Position numbers and translations under genes: made by a program. Below the pieces are notes generated by a model. That model saw only the letters and a list, made by a program, of their open reading frames with translations, did not search any database and was not told the DNA's origin. A stretch of 10,941 bases of DNA from an uncultured Candidatus Melainabacteria bacterium. GTDB lineage: Bacteria; Cyanobacteriota; Vampirovibrionia; Gastranaerophilales; Gastranaerophilaceae. Location of the stretch: assembly GCA_934692665.1 (NCBI GenBank), contig CAKUUG010000049.1:1-10941 (forward strand), written 5' to 3'. This document shows, piece after piece, positions 5,510 through 10,941 of this stretch (position 1 is the first letter of the stretch; each line of letters begins with the position of its first letter).

Positions 5510-8068
5510 CTATTTATCAGAAGTATCTGAAAATATATTTCCTTGTGCAGAATTTTCCATCAATTCTTCTTTTGCTTCTTTTACAAGGGTTTCTTTGTCT
5601 TTTTCGCTTTCATCAGTATTAATTACCTTATTTACAGAAACAACAGTATCATCTCCATCTAGCGTTTGAACTCTGACACCGGTTGCGGGTCTACCTTGGC
5701 GAGAAATATCGGAAGCACTGACTCTGGTCACGACGCCATTTGCTGTTACAACCATTATTTCGTCGTTTTCTTTTACAATAGATAAATCAACTAATCTGGA
5801 TTGAGATGATTTGAATTTTGTTGCAATAAGACCCATGCCGCCTCTATTTTGAGTTCTGAATTCAGAGATTTTTGAACGTTTTCCAAAGCCATCTGATGTA
5901 ATTACCAACAAATCAGCATCATAGTCACGAGGAACAACGTCGCAACCTATAATTTCATCCGATGTTCTTAATTTCATAGAATTTACACCACGAGCCGAAC
6001 GTCCCAACGGTCTTAAGTCTTCAATAGGAAATCTGATTGCCATACCGCAAGATGTACCGATTATTATTTCATCATTTCCTTTTGCAAGTTTAACCCAATT
6101 CAAAGTATCATTTTCTTCCAAACCTATTGCAATCAAACCGTTTCTTCTGATATTTGTAAAATTATCTAATGATATACGTTTAATGTAACCTTTTTTTGTT
6201 AGCATAATTAAGTTCATATCATTTTTAAATTCAGAAACAGGAACAATCGCTGTTACGTTTTCATCTTGTTCTAAAGGAAGTACGTTTATTATAGGCAGAC
6301 CTTTTGATTGGCGAGAACCTTCCGGAAAATCATAAACCGATAATGAGTAAACAAGCCCTTTAGAAGAGAAGAACAATACTTTATCATGCATCATCGCAGT
6401 AAAGAAGTGTGCAACATCATCGTCTTCTTTTGTTTTCATTCCGCCTTTACCTCTTGTTGCACGGTTTTGGCGAACAAAAGTGTCAAGAGAAATACGTTTA
6501 ATGTAGCCTTGGCGTGTAATAAACACAGCCATTTGAGTATTTGGTGTCAAATCTTCAACAGTAACTTCACCTTCTTCGGGAATGATTTGGGTTTTTCTTT
6601 CGTCACCATATTTTTCTTTATCTTCGTTTAATTCAACTTTAATTAATGCAAGAATTTTTTCACGAGAAGAAAGAAGTTCTTCGTATTCTTTGATTTTTTC
6701 TAACAATTGAGCGTGTTCAGCTCTGATTTTATCTTGTTCCAATCCTGTTAAACGTCTCAATTGCATTTCAAGGATTGCATTCGCCTGTTCGGTATCCAAA
6801 CCAAAACGATTTATTAAGCCGTTTCTTGCAGATTCGGTATTTGGAGATTTTTTGATTAATTCAATCACTTCATCAAGCGAATTTAGAGCAATCATCAAAC
6901 CTTCTAATATATGAGCTCTTGCTTTGGCTTTTTTCAAGAAGAACATTGTTCTTCTGGTTATTACATCTACCCTATGTTCAACAAATTCAGAAAGAACTTC
7001 ATACAAATTCAAAAGTCTGGGTTGTTGACCAACAAGAGCTACCATATTAAAACCAAAACTTGTCAAAAGGGCTGTTTGTTTGTAGAGGTTGTTTCGAACA
7101 ACATCGGGTTTTGCGTCACGTTTTAATTCTATTACAATACGCATACCTTCTCTATCTGATTCATCACGAAGATCAGATATACCTTGGATTTTTCCATCTT
7201 TAACAAGTTCAGCAATTTTTCTGATTAATTCGGCTTTGTTTACTTGGTATGGAATTTCAGTTACAACAATTGCACTTCTGCCTTGTCTTCCGTTTCCGCC
7301 TGCCAATTCTTCAATTGAAGAAACAGCTTTCATTTTTATAGAACCACGACCGGTTTCGTAAGCTTTTTTAATTTCGGATGTACCGACAATCGTTGCACCT
7401 GTTGGAAAGTCAGGACCTTTTATATAATGCATTAAACCGTCGGTTGTAATTTCAGGATTATCAATCAAAGCAATAACACCATCTACAACTTCGTTTAGGT
7501 TGTGAGGAGGGATATTTGTTGCCATGCCAACAGCAATCCCTGATGTTCCGTTTAGCAATAACATGGGTAATCTGGTAGGTAATACAGAAGGTTCTTCCAG
7601 ACTGCCATCGAAGTTTGGCATAAAATTAACTGTTTCACAATCGATATCAGCAAGCATCGCTGTTGTGATTTTATGCATACGAGCTTCTGTATAACGCATT
7701 GCTGCTGCACCATCGCCATCAACGGAACCAAAATTTCCATGCCCATCTACTGTTAAGTATCTGGTTGAAAAATCTTGTGCCATGCGGACAAGAGCTTCAT
7801 AAACAGAGCTATCACCATGGGGGTGATATTTACCCAAAACTTCACCAACTATACGAGCACACTTTTTAAATGGTTTGTCCGGTGCCATGCCAAGTTCATT
7901 CATAGCAAACAAAATTCTTCTATGAACCGGCTTTAGACCATCTCTAACATCAGGCAAAGCACGACCGACAATAACGCTCATCGCATAGTCTATATAACAA
8001 CGTTTCATTTCATCACGAATATTGACAGGAACTACTTTTCCGTCGTCAAATAAATTTGTTTGAGCCAA
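5510..8068 (-). CDS. gyrA: DNA gyrase subunit A
   Basis: The DNA-cleaving and rejoining subunit of the type IIA topoisomerase that introduces negative supercoils with GyrB; cytoplasmic, A2B2. 852 residues from the chosen start. Visible: PVNIRDEMKRCYIDYAMSVIV at the N-terminus (about 14-34), LPDVRDGLKPVHRR, the quinolone-determining segment HPHGDSSVYE (82-91), catalytic Tyr126 in AMRYTE, a tower and coiled-coil region, and the C-terminal beta-pinwheel with the GyrA-box position at 534-540 (QNRATRG, bases 6449-6469). Residues 818-852 form a charged tail rich in Glu, Asp and Lys. Start choice: AAAGGAG at 8083-8077 overlaps an upstream GTG (8077) and so cannot serve it, but lies 8 bases before TTG at 8068; the GTG would add three residues. 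A promoter and terminator flank it, so it is probably a single-gene unit. ParC is less likely given the length and the full six-repeat C-terminal region. Confidence 0.97.
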   Translation of the reverse strand: MAQTNLFDDGKVVPVNIRDEMKRCYIDYAMSVIVGRALPDVRDGLKPVHRRILFAMNELGMAPDKPFKKCARIVGEVLGKYHPHGDSSVYEALVRMAQDFSTRYLTVDGHGNFGSVDGDGAAAMRYTEARMHKITTAMLADIDCETVNFMPNFDGSLEEPSVLPTRLPMLLLNGTSGIAVGMATNIPPHNLNEVVDGVIALIDNPEITTDGLMHYIKGPDFPTGATIVGTSEIKKAYETGRGSIKMKAVSSIEELAGGNGRQGRSAIVVTEIPYQVNKAELIRKIAELVKDGKIQGISDLRDESDREGMRIVIELKRDAKPDVVRNNLYKQTALLTSFGFNMVALVGQQPRLLNLYEVLSEFVEHRVDVITRRTMFFLKKAKARAHILEGLMIALNSLDEVIELIKKSPNTESARNGLINRFGLDTEQANAILEMQLRRLTGLEQDKIRAEHAQLLEKIKEYEELLSSREKILALIKVELNEDKEKYGDERKTQIIPEEGEVTVEDLTPNTQMAVFITRQGYIKRISLDTFVRQNRATRGKGGMKTKEDDDVAHFFTAMMHDKVLFFSSKGLVYSLSVYDFPEGSRQSKGLPIINVLPLEQDENVTAIVPVSEFKNDMNLIMLTKKGYIKRISLDNFTNIRRNGLIAIGLEENDTLNWVKLAKGNDEIIIGTSCGMAIRFPIEDLRPLGRSARGVNSMKLRTSDEIIGCDVVPRDYDADLLVITSDGFGKRSKISEFRTQNRGGMGLIATKFKSSQSRLVDLSIVKENDEIMVVTANGVVTRVSASDISRQGRPATGVRVQTLDGDDTVVSVNKVINTDESEKDKETLVKEAKEELMENSAQGNIFSDTSDK

Positions 8069-8076
8069 ATTCCTCA

Positions 8077-8083
8077 CTCCTTT
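8077..8083 (-). promoter_or_regulatory. gyrA ribosome-binding site that decides the start
   Basis: AAAGGAG on the minus strand. Its last G is the first base of the in-frame GTG, which rules out normal initiation there. It stands 8 bases before TTG at 8068-8066, giving an N-terminus reading MAQTNLFDD. Confidence 0.7.
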
Positions 8084-8103
8084 AAATAAATCTATATAAA
8101 GTA

Positions 8104-8132
8104 ATTATACAATAAAAGAAATTCTGGTGCAA
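8104..8132 (-). promoter_or_regulatory. Promoter of gyrA
   Basis: On the minus strand TTGCAC (8132-8127) and TATAAT (8109-8104) are separated by exactly 17 bases. The -10 is perfect; the -35 keeps only the TTG. Expected start near 8097, giving a leader of about 30 bases that contains the AAAGGAG site. Confidence 0.65.
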
Positions 8133-8192
8133 AAGAAGAATTTAATTTTTTATCTTGAAATATTTTTTTACACATTTTTTCTATTTTTATTT

Positions 8193-8198
8193 TATAAT
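8193..8198 (+). promoter_or_regulatory. -10 element of the aspS promoter
   Basis: Perfect TATAAT in the gyrA-aspS divergent region, preceded by T-rich tracts. TTTACA at 8167-8172 is 5 of 6 for a -35, but the 20-base spacer is long. Expected start near 8205 gives a leader of about 28 bases. This excludes the upstream in-frame ATGs at 8155 and 8197 as starts, since they would not be in the mRNA. Confidence 0.55.
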
Positions 8199-8220
8199 GA
8201 AACTAAATAAAATTGTAAAT

Positions 8221-8229
8221 AAGGAAGAG
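8221..8229 (+). promoter_or_regulatory. aspS ribosome-binding site that decides the start
   Basis: AAGGAAGAG with 7 bases between its AAGGA core and the ATG at 8233. Earlier in-frame ATGs have no such site. Confidence 0.75.
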
Positions 8230-8232
8230 AAT

Positions 8233-10008
8233 ATGGAATTAGCTTATAAGAAACAAAGCTGTACAGAATTAAAAGAAGAAAATGTAGGACAAAATGCACT
8301 TCTTGCAGGATGGGCTTCTACAATTCGTGATTTAGGCGGTATAATTTTTGTTGAATTAAGAGATAAAACAGGCTTGTTTCAACTTGTTGCCGATCCACAA
8401 ATAAACCCCGAAGTTCATAAAATTTTGTCAAAAATCAGACCGGAATATGTAATAAAAGTTGAAGGTCCTATTTCTAAAAGACCTGATGATACAATAAATG
8501 ACAAATTAGCAACAGGTAGAATAGAAATGTATCCGACAAATGTTGAAATTCTTTCAGCTGCACAAACTCTGCCTTTTGTTCTTGATGATGACAATGTTTC
8601 TGAAGATGTAAGATTAAAATATCGTTATTTAGATTTGCGTCGTGAAAAAATGATGAACAATTTCAGACTTCGCCACAAAATCGTTACAGCAATCAGAAAC
8701 TATTTAAATGAACTTGATTTTATGGAAGTTGAAACTCCGGTTTTAATAAAAGCAACACCGGAAGGAGCTAGAGATTATCTTGTTCCATCCAGAATCCATG
8801 ATGGAAAATTCTATGCACTTCCTCAATCACCTCAAATATTCAAACAATTGCTTATGGTTGCAGGTTTTGAAAAGTATTACCAAATAGCAAAATGTTTCAG
8901 AGATGAAGATTTGCGTGCAGACCGCCAACCGGAATTTACACAAGTAGATATGGAAATGTCATTCGTAAATCAAGATGACGTCATAAAAATGACAGAAGGT
9001 TTGATTGAAAATGCATTTAAAGCAGCCGGTGTTGAAGTTAAAGCACCATTTAGAAGAATCACTTGGCGTGAAGCAATGGATAGATTTGGCTCAGACAAAC
9101 CGGATACTCGTTTTGGATTGGAATTGTTTGATGTAACAGATATTATGGAAGCATCAACATTTGAAGCATTCAAAAACGTAATCAAACAAGGCGGAACTGT
9201 TAGAGCTATCAAAATTCCGGGCATTGCCGGTTATTCAAGAAAAGAAATGGATGATGTAAGAAATTTAGCAATTTCTTTTGGTGCTAAGGGTTTAGCTTGG
9301 ATTACATATATGGAAGACGGTAGCGTAAAGTCTCCTGTTTTGAAATTCTTAAACGAAGAACAAATTAAAGAAATTCAAACCAGAGCAGAAGCTCAAAACG
9401 GCGATATCGTATTTTTCGTTGCTGACTATCCGGCTATTGTATTTGATGTTTTAGGCAGATTTAGACTATATTTCGGTAAAAAATTAAATATGATAGATGA
9501 ATCAATCCATGATTTGTTATGGGTGGTAGATTTCCCATTGTTTGAATACAGTTTTGAAGATGGCACATATAAATCAGTTCACCATCCATTCACAATGCCT
9601 GCTTTAGAAGATATAGACAAACTTCAAACTGACAAAGGTAATGTAAAATCAATTGCTTATGACATTATATACAATGGAAACGAATTGGGTGGCGGTTCAA
9701 TCAGAATCCACGATGCAGAAATCCAAAGAAAAGTATTTGAAGCACTTGGCTTAAGCGAAGAAGACATTCACAATAAATTTGAATTCTTAGTTAACGCATT
9801 CAAATACGGCACACCTCCTCATGGCGGTTTGGCAATAGGATTGGACAGATTGGTTGCATTATTATTAAGAGCTCAATCAATCAGAGAAGTTATTGCATTC
9901 CCTAAAAATTCAGCAGCAAAAGACTTGATGACAGACGCTCCTTCTTTGGCTTCTGAAGAACAATTGAGAGAATTGCACTTGAGATTAAGAAATTTACCAA
10001 AGGTATAA
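8233..10008 (+). CDS. aspS: Aspartyl-tRNA synthetase
   Basis: Class II aminoacyl-tRNA synthetase that charges tRNA-Asp (or tRNA-Asp and tRNA-Asn if non-discriminating); cytoplasmic homodimer. 591 residues, the usual length of the bacterial-type enzyme. Visible: N-terminal OB-fold anticodon-binding domain (about 15-107, with GWASTIRDLGG and FVELRDKTG), LKYRYLDLRR at 128-137, motif 1 around EVETPVL (165-171), motif 2 FRDEDLRADRQPEFTQ (222-237), the bacterial GAD insertion between motifs 2 and 3, HHPFTMP, and motif 3 GLDR at 536-539 after GTPPHGG. The start at 8233 is set by the ribosome-binding site and by the family N-terminus; the frame stays open upstream to 8155 but that stretch is promoter DNA encoding a hydrophobic, non-conserved sequence. 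A glycosyltransferase gene follows after 4 bases and probably shares the transcript. Confidence 0.97.
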   Translation: MELAYKKQSCTELKEENVGQNALLAGWASTIRDLGGIIFVELRDKTGLFQLVADPQINPEVHKILSKIRPEYVIKVEGPISKRPDDTINDKLATGRIEMYPTNVEILSAAQTLPFVLDDDNVSEDVRLKYRYLDLRREKMMNNFRLRHKIVTAIRNYLNELDFMEVETPVLIKATPEGARDYLVPSRIHDGKFYALPQSPQIFKQLLMVAGFEKYYQIAKCFRDEDLRADRQPEFTQVDMEMSFVNQDDVIKMTEGLIENAFKAAGVEVKAPFRRITWREAMDRFGSDKPDTRFGLELFDVTDIMEASTFEAFKNVIKQGGTVRAIKIPGIAGYSRKEMDDVRNLAISFGAKGLAWITYMEDGSVKSPVLKFLNEEQIKEIQTRAEAQNGDIVFFVADYPAIVFDVLGRFRLYFGKKLNMIDESIHDLLWVVDFPLFEYSFEDGTYKSVHHPFTMPALEDIDKLQTDKGNVKSIAYDIIYNGNELGGGSIRIHDAEIQRKVFEALGLSEEDIHNKFEFLVNAFKYGTPPHGGLAIGLDRLVALLLRAQSIREVIAFPKNSAAKDLMTDAPSLASEEQLRELHLRLRNLPKV

Positions 10009-10012
10009 AATA

Positions 10013-10747
10013 TTGTTAAACAACAAAAAAATTGTTATAGTAATGCCTGCATACAATGCAGGCTTAACTATAAAAGAAACATTCGACAACATTCCAAAAG
10101 AATTTGTTGATGAAATTATTTTGACTGACGACTGCTCAAAAGATAACACTGTTGAAATAGCCAAATCTCTAGGTATAAAAGTTTTTGTTCACAATGAAAA
10201 TTCAGGCTATGGAAAAAACCAAAAAACATGTTACAAAGAAGCCCTGAAGCTAGGGGCTGATATTATTATTATGTTGCATCCTGACAATCAATATGACCCA
10301 AAACTAACCCCGACTTTAGCAACAATGCTTGCTTATGGAGAATATGATTGCATTATTGCATCAAGATTTTTAAATAATGGTGCAAAATATTCAAAAATGC
10401 CTCGATACAAGTATTTTGCAAACAGATTTTTAACTATGTTTGAAAATTTTTTAACAGGTGCAAATTTGTCTGAATATCACACAGGATACAGAGCGTTTAC
10501 AAAAGAGGTTTTGGAAAAAATGCCATTTGATAAAATGAACAACGATTTTATTTTTGATAACGAAATGTTATCGTTAATCATTTTTAACAAATTCAGAATA
10601 GGGGAAATTTCTTGTCCAACCAGATATTTTGACATTGCAAGTTCTATAAAATTTTTACCCTCTTGTAAGTACGGTTTTGGGGTATTAAAAGTTAGCATAC
10701 TTCATTTTTTAGCAAAACTAAACCTAAAAACAAAGCTCTACAAATAA
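10013..10747 (+). CDS. Family 2 glycosyltransferase, DPM-synthase-like
   Basis: A 244-residue GT-A fold enzyme, expected to move a sugar from a nucleotide-sugar to an acceptor such as a polyprenyl phosphate. Visible: first strand VIVMPAYNAG (8-17), nucleotide-binding Asp39-Asp40 in TDDCSKDNT, SGYGKN at 64-69, the metal-site position HPDNQYDP at 89-96 (His in place of the first Asp of DxD), SRFL at 117-120 and EYHTGYRAF at 154-162. This pattern fits the dolichyl-phosphate mannose/glucose synthase-like branch. No C-terminal transmembrane anchors are visible, so it is soluble or peripheral. TTG at 10013 is chosen because AAAGG (9999-10003) lies 9 bases upstream and the first in-frame ATG (10043) would remove the first beta strand. 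It begins 4 bases after aspS and is probably co-transcribed. Substrate and pathway unknown. Confidence 0.9.
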   Translation: MLNNKKIVIVMPAYNAGLTIKETFDNIPKEFVDEIILTDDCSKDNTVEIAKSLGIKVFVHNENSGYGKNQKTCYKEALKLGADIIIMLHPDNQYDPKLTPTLATMLAYGEYDCIIASRFLNNGAKYSKMPRYKYFANRFLTMFENFLTGANLSEYHTGYRAFTKEVLEKMPFDKMNNDFIFDNEMLSLIIFNKFRIGEISCPTRYFDIASSIKFLPSCKYGFGVLKVSILHFLAKLNLKTKLYK

Positions 10748-10761
10748 TTTAACTTTTTGTC

Positions 10762-10794
10762 AAAATATCTATCAGGCATCTTCCATATTTTTTT
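10762..10794 (+). terminator. Weak terminator candidate after the glycosyltransferase
   Basis: AAAATAT (10762-10768) pairs with ATATTTT (10785-10791) around a 16-base loop and runs into seven T (10788-10794). The stem has no G-C pair, so termination here is doubtful, but nothing better follows the gene before the window ends. Confidence 0.25.
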
Positions 10795-10805
10795 GATTTA
10801 AATGT

Positions 10806-10833
10806 TTAATAATAGATATAATTTTATTATTAA
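10806..10833. repeat. 9-bp inverted repeat, 10-base spacer
   Basis: TTAATAATA (10806-10814) and TATTATTAA (10825-10833) are perfect inverted copies. All pairs are A-T, so chance is a real possibility. Confidence 0.4.
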
Positions 10834-10864
10834 TGAGACTATTAACTTAAGACATAGTAGCAAT

Positions 10865-10925
10865 AAATAATAAGAGTTTTATTTAAAAATAGTATAAACT
10901 ATAGGAAATAAAACTCCCATTATTT
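10865..10925. repeat. Long three-part inverted repeat (about 61 bases)
   Basis: AAATAAT (10865-10871) pairs with ATTATTT (10919-10925). After a 2-by-2 internal loop, GAGTTTTATTT (10874-10884) pairs perfectly over 11 bp with AAATAAAACTC (10906-10916). Inside, ATAGT (10889-10893) pairs with ACTAT (10898-10902) around ATAA. In total 23 pairs lie in one coaxial arrangement. No T-run follows on either strand that would make it a standard terminator. Confidence 0.6.
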
Positions 10926-10941
10926 AAGATGTATTAAACTA

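Larger units (their letters stand above)
10748..10941. other. Gene-free right end of the window
   Basis: No open frame with coding character or ribosome-binding site is seen on either strand. The stretch is very AT-rich and holds a weak terminator candidate and two inverted repeats, described separately. A promoter for a gene beyond the edge could be present, but I cannot support one. Confidence 0.5.

Noticed and set aside
8155..8232. 26-residue N-terminal extension of AspRS from ATG 8155
   Set aside because: Contains the TATAAT promoter element, has no ribosome-binding site and encodes a Phe/Tyr-rich non-conserved stretch. The start at 8233 gives the standard length.
10045..10063. Perfect 8-bp hairpin GCCTGCAT-ACA-ATGCAGGC inside the glycosyltransferase
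   Set aside because: It falls on codons for the conserved PAYNAG motif, whose codon pattern tends to be palindromic. Likely a by-product of protein sequence, though it lies only about 30 bases after the start.
10239..10262. AGCCC...GGGCT inverted repeat in the glycosyltransferase
   Set aside because: Only 5 bp, inside coding sequence, no T-run.
1..10941. CRISPR array, tRNA or rRNA gene, insertion sequence, phage or attachment site
   Set aside because: No regularly spaced direct repeats, tRNA-like cloverleaf, transposase or integrase frame, or target duplications were seen on reading either strand.

Overview
The window is AT-rich bacterial chromosome carrying eight protein genes, all ordinary in density and with no trace of phage, insertion sequence, CRISPR array or RNA gene. 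The gene set (gyrase A, aspartyl-tRNA synthetase, flagellin, a ZIP metal transporter, a B12-dependent radical SAM enzyme) indicates a motile, low-GC bacterium. The GyrA C-terminal domain carries a wrapping-loop sequence (QNRATRGK) and a following stretch (HFFT...VLFFSSKG) that resemble, from memory, cyanobacterial GyrA. Together with low GC and a flagellin, this makes a gut Melainabacteria/Vampirovibrionia (Gastranaerophilales) relative my best guess; that is an inference and not proven by the window.

Layout. 1-1169 (+) is the 3' part of a fold-type-I PLP aminotransferase cut by the left edge. 1227-2027 (+) is a short-chain dehydrogenase whose stop codon overlaps the start of a B12-binding-type radical SAM protein (2027-3442, +). 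These three point the same way and the last two are translationally coupled. The radical SAM gene runs 24 bases into the 3' end of a convergent ZupT-like metal transporter (3419-4264, -). Next come a monocistronic flagellin (4379-5293, -) with a strong Shine-Dalgarno site, its own intrinsic terminator and a structured leader, and gyrA (5510-8068, -), also closed by a clear intrinsic terminator.

A 164-base divergent promoter region separates gyrA from aspS (8233-10008, +). A family-2 glycosyltransferase with a TTG start (10013-10747, +) follows aspS after only 4 bases and is probably co-transcribed. The last 194 bases hold no gene but contain two nested or long inverted repeats of AT-rich sequence.

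Functionally, gyrA and aspS are housekeeping. The flagellin is a compact filament protein that keeps the residues recognised by TLR5. The aminotransferase-SDR-radical SAM run is the only part that could be an uncharacterised small-molecule or lipid-modifying pathway; its substrate cannot be read from sequence. Other points of interest are possible leaderless starts for the SDR and the transporter, the hairpin in the flagellin leader, and the hairpin at the right edge.
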